Shown here: in pieces, positions 1 to 9,819 of the stretch | Layout of the letters: every line of letters starts with the position of its first letter | Position numbering within the stretch: position 1 is the stretch's first letter | Origin: Mycoplasma haemofelis str. Langford 1 | Lineage (GTDB): Bacteria > Bacillota_I > Bacilli_A > Mycoplasmatales > Mycoplasmoidaceae | Direction: 5' to 3' | Length of the DNA: 64,000 nt | Assembly (NCBI RefSeq): GCF_000200735.1 | Contig: NC_014970.1 | Coordinates: 620,001-684,000, forward strand | Made by a program: the position numbers and the translations under genes | The notes under the pieces: generated by a model | What the model was told of the DNA's origin: nothing | Seen by the model: only the letters and a program-made list of their open reading frames with translations | Databases searched by the model: none

Positions 1-19
1 TGTTACAGAAAAACAATAA
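1..19 (+). CDS. 3' end of an upstream paralogue (partial)
   Basis: The first bases read C-V-T-E-K-Q-stop in the frame whose TAA lies at 17-19. This resembles the short tails after the last WC of family A proteins (compare WCVEK-stop at 25801). The final A of the stop is the first base of the next ATG (TAATG). Only the tail is visible, so the family is a guess. Confidence 0.6.
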
Positions 20-669
20 TGTCTAAATTAGCACTTGCATCCCTTTCGGGGCTTGGAGGGGCTGCTGGTATCGGAGGTGGAATTTATCTACTAAATAAGG
101 ATTCTAAAAGTCCAGTCGCAACCAAGGAGGCATCAGAAACCATACAGTCTAAATTACAAAAAGAGAAATTTAAAATACTGGATATTGGTGCGTCTGAATG
201 AGGAGAAATTAAAGACAAATATAACTCTTTAAAAAGCGATGCTTCCAAGGTGTTTAATGTTTCCAGCGATGAATTAAATGAGCATGCATTGAAGGATTTA
301 TGCAAGGAGCATCTGAATAAATCCGAATTTGATGATGCCCTTTACTCCAAAGTAAAAAGATGATGTGTCACTCCGGTTACGGTCTCTAGTCATTTAAGCA
401 ATTGAGGATTAACTTCTTTATCTACAGACAGCTCAAATAACAATAACCAAAAGGAATTAACTGCTTTAGCCAAGAAATACGCCACTGCCGATAACAAGAT
501 AAAGGGAGTGGATACCTTGGAGAGCGAGCAATGGAGAAGCCTTCAAACCAAGTGTAAAGATATTGGGGGTAAGAAGAATTACGATGATGATTTTGATTCC
601 CTCTTTGAATCTTCCAAAACTTGATGCACAACAGAGGGCTTTAATGCTCTTCCTAAGGAAAATAAATAA
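19..669 (+). CDS. Family A membrane-anchored paralogue, 216 aa
   Basis: ATG start; opens to TAA only if four TGA codons are read as Trp. Residues 4-26 form a Gly/Ala-rich hydrophobic helix (LSGLGGAAGIGGGIYLL). Family A marks follow: a TIQSKLQKEKFKIL-like segment, W near residue 61, KRWC near 115, then KKNYDDDFDS and a final WC at about 202. The N-in/ectodomain-out orientation is inferred. Function is unknown; probably a surface protein. It is joined to both neighbours by TAATG overlaps. Confidence 0.93.
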
Positions 670-1307
670 TGTCTAAGATTGCGGCCGCATCAACTCTGGG
701 AGTGGGTGCAGCGGGAGCTGGTGGATTTGGAGCGTATCATTTCTATTTCAAAGAATCTCCTTCAGAGGACAAGAGTTTAAGAGCCAAATTAATTTCCGAA
801 AGATACATCCCATTAGAACTGGAAGGAAATAAGCATCAAGACCATTGAACAAGTTCCTTATCTCAATACAAAAGTAAGCACTCAGATAAAAATCAGTGGA
901 GTGAAGTTGAACTTAAGAACTTGTGTTCTGGATTTTTTAAGAAAGATGAAATTATCGAGAAGGATTACAACGAGGCCAGAAAGTATTGCGTAGTTCCTAG
1001 AAAGATCTCGGAGAGGCTTTCAGATTTAAGCATCAAAGTACTAGATACCGGAGAAACTAAGGATACCGACAAGTGAACTAAATTATCCGAAGAATATAAG
1101 AAGAGCAAGACAGGCTTTAAGAAGCTACACGACTTAGAAACATCTGGAATTCAAAGTTCTGATTCTACGGATAAGACCCTTAAAGATAAGTGTGTTGCTG
1201 TTTTTGATATGAATCATTGAACTGAGAACTACGATTCCTTACTGGAAGCCTCAAGAATTTGATGTACAGAATCTGGATTTAATAGCCTTCCTAAAGAAGT
1301 TAAATAA
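669..1307 (+). CDS. Family B membrane-anchored paralogue, 212 aa
   Basis: ATG overlaps the previous TAA by one base. N-terminal helix (GVGAAGAGGFGAYHFYF), then family B landmarks: HW at about 60, RKYCVVPRKISERL near 105-118, K-W-x-K-L-S-x-E-Y-K in the second half, NHW and a last WCTESGF-like end near 198, followed by SLPKE. In family B the first module closes with YC rather than WC. Four TGA codons act as Trp. Function unknown. Confidence 0.93.
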
Positions 1308-1933
1308 TGTCTAAATTAGCTGCTGCATCAATGGCAGGACTAGGTGCAGCTGGAGCAAGTGGCTTTGGAGCATACCACCTTTACTCTCAAAAGCCCAAAC
1401 ATGAGATTAAGACCATCCAAGACAAGTTGGTATCGGAGGGATTTAAGATTTTGCAAAAATCAGAGCAATCACATTGAACTACATTGAAAGGCGAGTACAA
1501 CAAAATTAAGACAGATACCAATAAAGCTTTTGCAACCACCAACACAGACATAAATGAAGATGGTCTTAAGGCTTTATGTGAAGAATTCTTAAAGAAGGAA
1601 AAAGAAGATTCTTCTTACTCCAAAGCCAAAAGGTGATGTGTAGTTCCAGTGTCTGTAACTCATCATTTAACTAATCTAGGTTTTACTGCTCTTAATACGG
1701 AAGGAGCCGGAAGTCAGACTACTTGAGAGGGGTTAGTTAGCGAATATGAGGATTCTAAGAATTCAAGTCATAAGATATCTGGTTTGGATACATTGGCTGA
1801 CACCAAATGGGAGAAGATAAGAGATAAGTGTAAGGAGATTATGGCCAAGCAGAACTACGATGATAGCTTTGATACTAATTTGGAATCTTCTAAGAGATGG
1901 TGCGTATCTAAAACTTTAGGAGTAGGCTCCTAA
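1307..1933 (+). CDS. Family A paralogue, 208 aa
   Basis: TAATG junction with the upstream gene. Helix at residues 5-24 (AAASMAGLGAAGASGFGAYH). KRWCVVPVSVTHHL near residue 110 ends module 1. Module 2 carries KQNYDDSFD and ends in RWCVSKTLGVGS, an unusually long tail after the last WC. It is closest to the GTG-started gene at 30252. No recognised catalytic motif. Confidence 0.92.
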
Positions 1934-1943
1934 TTCCGAAGTC

Positions 1944-2582
1944 ATGCCAACCTTTATGCAGGTGTTAACGGGAGCTGGTGCTACTGCCGGAGTCTCCACA
2001 GCGGCGTATTGAGGCATATCAAATTGACAAAGGGAAGAGACTTTCTCCATAAGGGAGTTATTGGCTCAAAATCGTTCCAGAGTTCTAATATCTTCCGGAG
2101 AGGAGTCCAGATGAGAAAAGATATGAACTGAATATAAATCCAAAAATACCAACAAAATAAAGGACTCGTGGAGCTTAGAAGGATGAGATCACACAAAGAC
2201 ACAAACTAGACTTCCTTCTCTAGAAGTTAAGTGTTCTACCGAGATATCAAGGGAAGTAAAAAGCATAGAGGATAAGGAATACAGGGACTTTGTTACTTAC
2301 TGTACCAGAGAAGCTGAATTCCAAGATCGATTAGCTTGAGAGGGTTACAAAGTCATTCCCGACTCAGGATCAGAACAGACTTGGACTGATAACTTTAACG
2401 AATACAAGAAAGCCACCAATCAATTAAAGATTCACAACCTAACAATAGGAACCAATGAAGAATATAGCCAACATGCAAGTAAATTAAAAGATGGTTGCAA
2501 AACAGCCTTATCTAAGCCGATAAGTGATGAAGAGTATTCACAGTCTTTTGAAGCCATCAAGAGATGGTGTGCAACTAAATAA
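1944..2582 (+). CDS. Family C paralogue, 212 aa
   Basis: Two in-frame ATGs (1944 and 1956) precede a hydrophobic segment; I chose 1944, 10 bp after the previous stop. Family C marks: a WSLEGWDHTKTQTRLPSLE motif, then C, then a YC-T-R-E-A-E-F segment in the middle and KRWCATK at the end. The same motif recurs in the genes at 27693 and 30881. It is rich in TGA-encoded Trp. Role unknown. Confidence 0.9.
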
Positions 2583-3187
2583 TGTCTAAAGCAACAGTCG
2601 CTTCTCTTGCCGGAGTAGGAAGTGTTGGTGGAGGATTTGGAGCTTACAAGCTATATGATGCCTTAAGTACAGAAAAGCCAACTCCTCAGAGAACAATAGC
2701 TGACAAGCTGATAGAAGAGAAATTCTCTATCTTAAGTGAAGGAGATGAACAACACTGAACGAAAATAAAGGAGGAATACGAGAAAGTAAAGAGCAATTCA
2801 AGCAAGGTTTTCTCATCCAATAAAGACGAATTAAAGAACAAGTGTAAAGAGGCTTTAGCGAAGCCTGAATCGGATTCTGATTATCAAAAAGCCAAGAGAT
2901 GATGCGTCACTCCTGTGACTATCAAGGATTATCTAACTAAATCCGGCTTGAAAGCCATAGAAACTACTGGCAATACCAATGAATCTGATTGAACTAAAAA
3001 AGTTGGAGAGTATGAAAAGCAAGAGAACGAGAGTAAGAGGGTATCTGATTTAAAGACATTAACTGAACCTAAGAAATGAGAACAATTAAGAGATAAGTGT
3101 GGAACTATAGTTGTCAAACAGAACTACGAAGAGTCCTTCCTTGAATTACTGGATAAGTCTAAACTGTGGTGCTTTGTTTCTGCTTAA
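2582..3187 (+). CDS. Family A-like paralogue, 201 aa
   Basis: TAATG junction. Helix residues 5-25 (TVASLAGVGSVGGGFGAYKLY). Module 1 ends KRWCVTPVTIKDYL; module 2 has KQNYEESFLELL and ends LWCFVSA. This subfamily is shared with the genes at 31510 and 57531, each of which sits at or near the end of an A/B array just before the D-E-F block. Its last 29 bp overlap the convergent gene on the other strand. Confidence 0.92.
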
Positions 3188-3785
3188 CACACCACTTAGA
3201 AAGCTTCTCATAACTCTTTCCTTTCTCGAAGAATTCATACATCTTCTTACTTAGATAAGTAACGCATCACTCTTTTAAAGCTGGGCCTCCCTTTGCTTTC
3301 TCAGTAATATTCTTGGAAGTAAAAGTACTATCTACTATCCCTTGATCGCCCTTCCCTGCGTTATAAACATCCCAAGCGTCCTCCCATTTAGTCCCGCCAT
3401 CCTCATCTAAAAGCTCCAAAGCACCCGCCTTCAATTCCTCTCTAGTTGATCTAGTATTAACAACACATCACTTAGAAACTAAGTCCATCTTAGATTCATC
3501 ATTACCCGACAGGCTCTCTTCGCATCATTGAGGGAGAGTATCCTTGCTTATCCCAGTTATAGGAACCGTTGCTTCAGCTCCATAGAACTCCTTCCAAGAA
3601 TTCCAAATCCCATCCTTCTTGGAAGTGAGGATCTTCTTATGAGGAGCATCCTTTATCTTCTCTTGAAGCTTAGAAAGTAGAGAATCCTTATTCTGAAAGA
3701 AATACTTGTGCCCAACTACTCCTCCTGTTGCGGCAGCCCCAGCACCCAAAGCAGAAACTGCTGCTAATGTTGACTTAGAAACCAT
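3159..3785 (-). CDS. Family D paralogue, 208 aa
   Basis: Minus-strand ATG at 3785. Helix LAAVSALGAGAAATGGVVGHKY. Marks: W-x2-W-K-E-F-Y-G-A-E, PQWCEESLSGNDESK, KWCVVNTRS, KGGPALKEWC, MYEFFEKGKSYEKLSKWC. Compared with the copies at 32124 and 59423 it carries a longer tail (K-Q-K-Q-S-T-T-V) that reads into the 3' end of the convergent plus gene. First gene downstream of E and F in a D-E-F triplet. Function unknown. Confidence 0.92.
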
Positions 3786-4395
3786 TATTTCTTAGTGCAT
3801 CAAGTCATATACTTCTCATGAGTACTATCCTCATCACCATATTCATACATAAGCTTACTTTCTTTTGAAGTACATCACTCTTTAAGAGCTGTTCCCCCAA
3901 TAGCTTTCGTAGTCCCTTCTTTCCCTGTAAATTTAGTGTCAGCAATCTTTAGTTGCTTAGATTCCTTATTATCCTTGTAGTGCTCCCAAGCCGTTTGCCA
4001 CTCCCCATCTTGATTATTAGTAACCTCGGAAAGAAGAATCTTCCCCGCTCCCTTAGCGGCATCTTTTATACTTCGAGTATCAACTAAACATCACTTACTA
4101 GCAAAGTCAATCTCCTTTTCAGACTTAGAAGAAACCTTAGACTTTAAAGTATCCTCGCATCACTTGGGAAGAGTAGCCTCTGTGACTCCACCTAACTTCT
4201 CTCCTTTGAAATTCTTATATAGATCCTTAAACTTAACCCAATACTCACTATCTCTACCAACTGCAAATAGTCTTTGCCGGATATAGAAGACCTAATCTTG
4301 TTGGCAATACTCCCCTCTGTCGGCCTAGAAAAATAAACAGAAGCTCCCGCAACTCCAGTCGCCACAGGAACTCCAACAGCCCAATACTTAAGCAT
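3785..4395 (-). pseudogene. Family E paralogue, frameshifted by loss of a 7-bp repeat unit
   Basis: ATG at 4395; residues 1-50 match the intact copy at 32735-33355 (S-I-S-G-K-D-Y-L-x-L-V-E). One copy of TCTCTAC (plus-strand view, 4251-4257) is present where the intact copy has two, shifting the frame and ending the product after 67 codons. Downstream of 4251 the original frame is intact to TAA at 3785-3787: KWCEDTLKSK, KWCLVDTRS, LKEWC, MTWCTKK. An OFF phase state or a recent pseudogene are both possible. TAATG overlap with the D gene. Confidence 0.85.
4251..4257 (-). repeat. Single heptamer TCTCTAC (two copies in the intact paralogue)
   Basis: The intact family E gene has TCTCTAC twice in direct tandem at 33204-33217; here only one copy is left. 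Seven is not a multiple of three, so the difference is a frameshift. The minus-strand coding unit is GTAGAGA, just before the codons for the S/G-Y-W motif. Confidence 0.85.
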
Positions 4396-5008
4396 TACTA
4401 GTACACAACTCCCCTACTCTCTTGTAATCTGCATCGTCCGAATTCAAAAATGGAGTGTCAGCTTTAGGAGAGCATCAATTCATTATTTAATCTCAAGTTA
4501 TCGAAGACTTCTCAACAGTTCCTGCACCGGCTCCAGCCTTAGGAATTTGAAGATTTCCACTATTACTATCTGGGTAACTGGAAGCTTTATCTCTTCATCC
4601 CTCCTCCACGTCGGAATCTATTCAAGACTTATTCTCGACCTTCTCATTAAATTGAGTTCTTAAAGTATTCCTAGAACATCATTCAACATAAACTTGAAAC
4701 TTACCTTCTTCAGTTGACTCAGAACTGCTCTTACAATAACTCTTAATCTTGTCCCTATCTATATCAGAGAAACCCAACACCCCACTTGAAGCTTCCTTAT
4801 ATTCCTTAACTAACTGATCCCAAATGGGATCATGCTTATCTCCAGAACTATCTAAAAGAACCCTTCCAACAACCTCCTTCTTAAATCTCTCATTGAAATT
4901 GGTTTTGGGATCTGAAGTACTAGACGACTTCCAATAAGCTACCCCCGCAGCACCCGCACATCCTGCCGCCCCAACAGAGGATCCCAAAGTAAGAAGAGCT
5001 TTATTCAT
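4388..5008 (-). pseudogene. Family F paralogue with an in-frame TAA near its 3' end
   Basis: ATG at 5008. Helix with a Cys (SSVGAAGCAGAAGVAYW), then RVLLDSSG, W-D-Q-L-V-K-E-Y-K, a WCSRNTLRTQF motif and NKSWID, as in the copies at 33355, 36086 and 60646. TAA at 4487-4489 replaces an Asn-type codon just before I-M-N-WC, giving 173 aa and losing the last WC. The reading frame continues cleanly past it to TAA at 4388. Either a truncated protein or a nonsense mutant. Confidence 0.75.
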
Positions 5009-5081
5009 GCTGAGATCGGAACCCTTAATACATTTTGTATCTCCGGCTACAGAAAATCTTTAGAATCCGCGACCCCAAAAA
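5009..5081 (+). promoter_or_regulatory. Divergent intergenic region with conserved element GAAAATCTTTAGAAT
   Basis: Separates a minus F gene from a plus G gene. The element lies at 5052-5066; TAGAAT (5061-5066) is a good -10 candidate. It is followed by a CCCC-AAAAAA stretch and ATG 15 bp later, so the plus leader would be very short. The same element sits at 7925, 34042 and 61268. Confidence 0.55.
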
Positions 5082-5759
5082 ATGGACGCAAGGATTTTAG
5101 GATTAGCTGGATCCTTGGGTGCTGTCGGAATGGGTGGAGGGGCATACTGAGCATTTAAGGATTCTACGAAACCCATATCTTCCCTTCTTTCGACTGAAAA
5201 AGGATTGTTACTAATTACACAAACTTCAGATGAGAAATGAAGAGATGCATGGAAGAACTACAAGGGGTCTCAAAATAAATGGGGAATAAAGGATTGATCA
5301 ACCAAGCAGAACCAAGATGATGCTCCAGAAGAATTCAAAGAGGCTTGTCAACAGAAATCCAAGTTGAAGGTTTCTGGAAAGGACAGTCAAGAATACAAGG
5401 ACATTAAAGCTTGATGCACCAGACCTAAGAAGGTCAGTGAACTTCTAAGTTCAGAAGGACAAAGAGTTCTATTAAGTCAAAGTGGCGATGAGAAGGAATG
5501 GGGAGAGTTCTGAAAGCAATATAGAGAACGCCATAAGAAGCAGACGACAGGAAGTTCTGTAACCTACGAAACAGAAGATGAGTTAAAGGTATCTAATTGA
5601 TCAACTTCCAACAAGAATGATTCAGTTCCTAATGAATATAAGACTGCTTGTCAAACTCAATCTAACACATATATAAACGTCGAACAAGTAACTAACGATA
5701 GTACTTTCAAGAAGGTAGAGAAGTGATGCACCAAGCCTAAAAATGAATCCAGTCGGTAA
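5082..5759 (+). CDS. Family G paralogue, 225 aa
   Basis: ATG preceded by A6. Helix LGLAGSLGAVGMGGGAYWAF. The clearest two-module protein: module 1 has W-R-D-A-W-K-N-Y-K, F-K-E-A-C and KAWCTRPKKVSELL; module 2 has W-G-E-F-W-K-Q-Y-R, Y-K-T-A-C and VEKWCTKPK. Counterparts are at 7958, 34076 and 61300. The last 17 bp overlap the next gene. Likely first gene of a G-H-I transcript. Function unknown. Confidence 0.93.
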
Positions 5760-6369
5760 AATAGCCCTTTCTGTAGGAACCATAGGAGGAACTGCGGCTG
5801 CAGGAGGATATTCTTGACATCTTTCTCAACTCTCAACTATTTCAAGCCTTATTGAGGCTGACGAAGAGGTAACTCAGTTAACTAGTAAGTCCGCCGACGA
5901 AGATTGAAAGGAAGCTTGAACAACTTACAAGGGAAGTGACGTTTGAAAATTATCGGAACACACTTCAGACAATGTTCCTCAATCCTTTAAGGATGAATGT
6001 GAAAAGAGAGGTAAACAGAAAGTAAAGGGAATCGACAATTCTGAATTTCAAAACTTCAAGAAGTGATGTTCTAGGAATTTCACAGTTTCAGAATGATTAA
6101 AGAAATCAGGGCTTTCCTTGTTGGAGACAAATTCTGAATCTAGCAAATGAGATGCCGCTTGAACCAAATATAAAGCAGAACCTAAAAATAAAAAGGATGG
6201 GTCTAACCTTGCAGAAACAGATGTTTGAAAAGTAAGCAATTGATCTGCCGAGAAATCCAAAAACACAGCAAGTAGCGGATTCAAAACAAAGTGTGCAGAA
6301 CAAGCTAAAGTGAAGATCAGGAATAAAGAAGAAGAGCTGTACAAGCAAGTATCCAATTGGTGCGTGTAA
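5743..6369 (+). CDS. Family H paralogue, 208 aa
   Basis: ATG inside the end of the G gene. Starts MNPVGKIALSVGTIGG; helix to about residue 25, then SWHLSQLSTISSLIEADEE, a segment nearly identical in the copies at 34783 and 62001. Module 1 ends FKKWCSRNFTVSEWLKKSG, module 2 ends YKQVSNWCV right at the stop. Rich in TGA-Trp (W-K-L, W-K-V, N-W-S). TAATG with the I gene. Confidence 0.93.
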
Positions 6370-7001
6370 TGGAAACTTCTAAAGTTGCTTTAGGAATGCT
6401 GGGAGCCACTGGGGTAACTGGTGGAGGTGGATTTGCCGCTTACAAAATGGGAGTCTTTTCCGGAGAAGAAAAGCCTCTTAGTGTTGAGCAAAGATTGAAC
6501 AATGAAGAATACGAACTTATTAATTCTGAAGACAAGCGTAAAGAAATATTCAAAGACCTAAAGGATAAGACTGAGTTTCTAAATGAGTTGAATAAATATA
6601 AAGAGGGTACCGATAACTTATCTGATGACAATGATGGAACTAAGGGCGGTCCAGCCTTAAAAAAGATGTGTGATGCTCTTCTGGGAAGCAAGGAAGAGCA
6701 AGACTTTAAAAATGCCTCCGAGTGATGCGTTCTAAGAATTCAAGATAGAGTATTAAGTAATAAATCTTGGATACCTCTTTCTGGAAGTGAGGATCATTCT
6801 TCTGATTGAAAAGCATCCTTCACCGCCAATCAGAACGCGATGGTTGCTTATGGGGTAGAAGGAATTCAAACCGGTATGCAAGCAGATAATGGATACACTA
6901 AAGTAAAAGAATGATGTTCCAAGAATGCCATTCTCCCAATTAACAAATCCAGAAAGACTTTACTAGAAAAGGCCTCCATTTGATGTACTAAAAACTCTTA
7001 A
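6369..7001 (+). CDS. Family I paralogue, 210 aa
   Basis: ATG overlaps the previous TAA; an upstream in-frame GTG lies within the H gene and is not needed. Helix VALGMLGATGVTGGGGFAAY. Marks: PLSVEQRLNNEEYEL, KGGPALKKMC, SEWCVLRIQD, VKEWCSKNAILPINKSRKT and a final IWCTKNS. There are three WC pairs, so the module pattern differs from G/H. Last gene of the G-H-I triplet; ends 2 bp before a convergent gene. Confidence 0.93.
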
Positions 7002-7003
7002 GA

Positions 7004-7466
7004 TTACTTTACCTCTCCGGATGTCGGTACACACCAAGGTCAAAGAACTTTCTCATCATTACCGCTAGATGTTTCATTGAAATAAGTAGAGATATTCTCA
7101 TCTTTTAAATCAGTCTGTCTCGCTTCCATTTTCTCAAAACATCAATCTCGAAACTTAGTCCAATCTCCCCCTACTACATCACTAGGGATTCATTTCACTA
7201 TGTAGTCCTTCTTATATGTGGACAAACCCTTCCAATAGTTATCTCACTTCTCACTTCTCACTTTCGGGATCCATTACAACTAAATCCGTACCTCTTATTG
7301 CTTGATTGGAATCAATTAGCGACTTAACTTGAGTAGCAACATTCCTGTATCTGGCCATTTGAATAGAATACTTATCCTCCTTCTCTTTCACTCCCAATCC
7401 AAAGAAAATTCCTGCAGCAGTAGCCCCTGCCGCACCAAGCCCTAGTAAGATCCTAAGAACGTTCAT
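7004..7466 (-). pseudogene. Family J paralogue, frameshifted by an extra 7-bp repeat unit
   Basis: ATG at 7466; residues 1-71 match the intact copy at 8637-9092 (MNV-R-LLG-G-A-GATAAG, VVMDPESEK). Three tandem TCTCACT units (7242-7262) put a TAA at 7239-7241 and a 75-aa product. Removing one unit restores E-K-W-D-N-Y-W-K-G-L-S and a frame running to TAA at 7004-7006 with WC-F-E-K-M-E and W-P-W-C-V-P, giving about 151 aa. ON/OFF switch candidate. Confidence 0.87.
7242..7262 (-). repeat. Tandem heptamer TCTCACT x3 inside a family J gene
   Basis: Three perfect copies. The paralogue at 8637-9092 has TCTCACT followed by one degenerate TTTCACT at the same place, that is two units, and is in frame. 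Confidence 0.92.
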
Positions 7467-7467
7467 A

Positions 7468-7884
7468 CTACTGGGCTTCCTTAGTACACCACTTTAAAAC
7501 CTTCTTATAAAGGGCATCCTCGGTGGAGGAAAACTCCGCAGATAAGTTCTTCTTACATCACTTTCTCATCTTCACAAGATCAACAGTACTAGATTTCGCA
7601 ATAGTTGTCTCTGGATTGGAATTATCTAAATCTGTAATTAAATCCTCCTGTGCAGCACTCCCATAAGCCGTTTGCCTTTTTGTTCATTCGCCTGCATCCT
7701 TATTAGTTCCTCCCTCCTCAGTACTTAAGACTGTCTTTCCTGCGGAGACTAAGAATTCAGATATCAGTTGTTTCTTTGGCTCTTTGGAATTAACTTCTCT
7801 AGTTGCATACATATATCCTCCAACTCCCGCTCCACTTGCCGCTGTAACTCCTGCAGCAGAATAAGCCAACGTTAACTTGTTCAT
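7468..7884 (-). CDS. Family K single-module paralogue, 138 aa
   Basis: ATG at 7884. Helix LAYSAAGVTAASGAGVGGYMYA, then one module only: LSTEEGG..W-T-K-R-Q-T-A-Y, a V-D-L-V-K-M-R-KWC and a terminal VLKWCTKEAQ. The counterpart at 36685 is 139 aa. Half the length of most genes here, so either an ancestral single unit or a deletion product. Divergent from the next G gene. Confidence 0.9.
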
Positions 7885-7957
7885 AATACGGCGTGTCTTT
7901 TAATCATTAGGATAGACAGGGTCTGAAAATCTTTAAAATACCCTTCCCCTTAAAAAC
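7885..7957 (+). promoter_or_regulatory. Divergent intergenic region with element GAAAATCTTTAAAAT
   Basis: Element at 7925-7939, -10-like TAAAAT at 7934-7939, then CCCC and A-runs, ATG 18 bp on. Same order as at 5052, though the minus neighbour here is a K rather than an F gene. Confidence 0.5.
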
Positions 7958-8629
7958 ATGGATCCAAAGCTTTTAGGACTTACCGGAGCATTAGGAACTG
8001 CTGCCGCTGGCGGAGGTATATATTGATCTGTACAAGCATCTAAGCAGAGCATCTCCAGTCTTCTAGCATCAGAAAGAGGAGTACTTCTAATTAAAGATCG
8101 TTCTGATTCCACGTGAAATGATGCTTGGAAGAAATACAAGGATTCCAGCGGCAACAAATGGGGGATTAAAGATTGAAGTGCCAAACAGTCACTTCAAGAT
8201 GCCCCTGATGAATTTAAAGAAGAGTGTGAAAAGAGAGCTTCTGAGAAGGTATCTAGCGTCGAAAGACAGGAATACAAGGATGTTAGAAATTGATGTACTA
8301 GACCTAAGAAAGTTGTTGAGCTATTAAATTCTGAAGGAAAGAAGGTCTTATTAAGTCAAACTGGGGATGACAAGGAATGAAATGATTCATGAACTAAATA
8401 CAAAAAACATCATGAGAATAAGCCCGCCTCTGGAAGTCAAGTAACTTACAAGAGTGATGACGAATTAGGGGTAAGTAGCTTTTCCAACAAAACCACTCAA
8501 GATAATGCCCCTACCGAATACAAAACTGCATGTCAAACCAAGTCTGAACTTCACATTGATGAAACTAAGATAACTGAGGATCCTAACTTTCAGAAGGTAG
8601 AAAAGTGATGTACGAAGGATAAGTCTTAA
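7958..8629 (+). CDS. Family G paralogue, 223 aa
   Basis: ATG in ACATGGA as in the other G genes. Starts MDPKLLGLTGALGTAAAGGG. Module 1: W-N-D-A-W-K-K-Y-K, F-K-E-E-C, VRNWCTRPKKVVELL; module 2: W-N-D-S-W-T-K-Y-K-K-H-H, Y-K-T-A-C, VEKWCTKDKS. Unlike the other G genes it has no H-I followers: a convergent J gene comes next, so this is a solitary G unit. Confidence 0.93.
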
Positions 8630-8636
8630 ATCTGAA

Positions 8637-9092
8637 TTACTTTATTTCGTAAGCTGTAGGAACACAAAGAGGTCAAAGAAGTTTTTCATCAGTACCGGTA
8701 GACGTATCGCTAAAGTAGGTAAAGATATCCACGCTCTTTAAATCATCCTGCCTCTCTTCCATTTTCCCAAAGCACCAATCCCTGAACTTAGTTCAATTCC
8801 CATCTACCACATCACTAGGAACTATCTTGCTTACGTGCTCCCTCTTATAAGTAGTTAAACCTTTTCACCACGTATCTCACTTTTCACTTTCGGGATCCAT
8901 TACAACCAATTGTATGTTGTTTATTGCGTTATTAGAAGAAATAGACGATCTGGTCTTAGTGGCAACATTTCTATACTTGGTCATCTGAATGGAATACTTA
9001 TCATCCTTTTCTTTAACCCCTAATCCAAAGAAAACTCCTGCAGCAGTAGCTCCAAGCGCACCTACCCCCAATAAGGCTCTAAAAACATTCAT
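8637..9092 (-). CDS. Family J paralogue, intact, 151 aa
   Basis: ATG at 9092. Helix LGVGALGATAAGVFFGLGV. Then VVMDPESEKW-D-T-W-W-K-G-L, W-T-K-F-R-D-WCFGKMEERQDDL and a C-terminal W-P-L-C-V-P-TAYEIK. It gives the in-frame reference for the broken copy at 7004. Shorter ectodomain than the two-module families. Function unknown. Confidence 0.92.
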
Positions 9093-9165
9093 GATCGCGA
9101 CCTAAATACGAAACAAGTTGAATTCAAATTTTACATTGTCCATGACACTAGGGAGTTAGGAATTA
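9093..9165. promoter_or_regulatory. Divergent intergenic region, AT-rich
   Basis: Lies between the starts of a minus J gene and a plus L gene, so promoters for both strands must be in or near it. TTGAAT at 9118 could be a -35, but I find no -10 at proper spacing. GGGAGTTAGG precedes the plus ATG and is only weakly Shine-Dalgarno-like. Confidence 0.3.
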
Positions 9166-9819
9166 ATGAATAAATTACTTTTGCCGTTGGCAGGGCTTGG
9201 AGGGGCGGGAGCTGCTGGTTTGGGAAGTTATATGCTTCTTAAGGACAAGGAGGAAGGCAACACTACCAAACAAGAGGCTACCTTTAGAGACAAATACTCT
9301 CAAGCTATCTTGAATAATGAAAGTAGCTTATGGACATCTAAATTCACCATCCTCAAAGATGGTGGTCAACCCAAGCATCCAAAACTACAGCAAGCTAAAA
9401 CTAAATTTACTGTCAAGTCGGATGATTCAGATGCTCAGTCTCTGCATAAAGATGGATGCAAGGAAATATACGATTCCAAAGTAGAGGAATCCATCTACTT
9501 TCAAGATTTCAAAAAGTATTGTTCTAAGAACGTAGGAGACGGAGTTACTGAAGCCTGAATTACCGTAGATAAGAAGGATTCGTCAAAATGAGATCCCAAG
9601 CTAAATAAGCTCAAGAATCACAACGAGGCTAATCAAGGAGCCTTAGATGATGTTCTTAAATCTTTAAGGGAGAAGTTGACTTCTGGTTCTCAATCCACTT
9701 GGGATGAAGGTAAGAGGGGGGAGTTAAAACAATGATGTGATGGGGTTAAGAGTGAGATTTTTATGGGAGATGCAGACATCAAATTTGCAAATTCCAAACT
9801 TTACTGCGCAGGAGCCTAA
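9166..9819 (+). CDS. Family L paralogue, 217 aa
   Basis: ATG start. Helix LLLPLAGLGGAGAAGLGSYML. Family L marks: F-R-D-K-Y-S-Q-A-I-L, L-W-T-S-K-F-T-I-L-K-D-G, ALHK-type DGCKEIYDSKV, F-K-K-YC-S-K-N, a TGA-rich middle W-I-T and W-D-P-K-L, LKQWCDGVKSEIFMGD and a last K-L-YC. Family L is the commonest family of this plus array. Function unknown. Confidence 0.93.

Noticed and set aside
6048..6356. 102-codon minus-strand ORF rich in Phe/Leu, looking like a membrane protein
   Set aside because: The hydrophobic look comes from reading Lys/Glu codons antisense; it lies wholly within a conserved family H gene.
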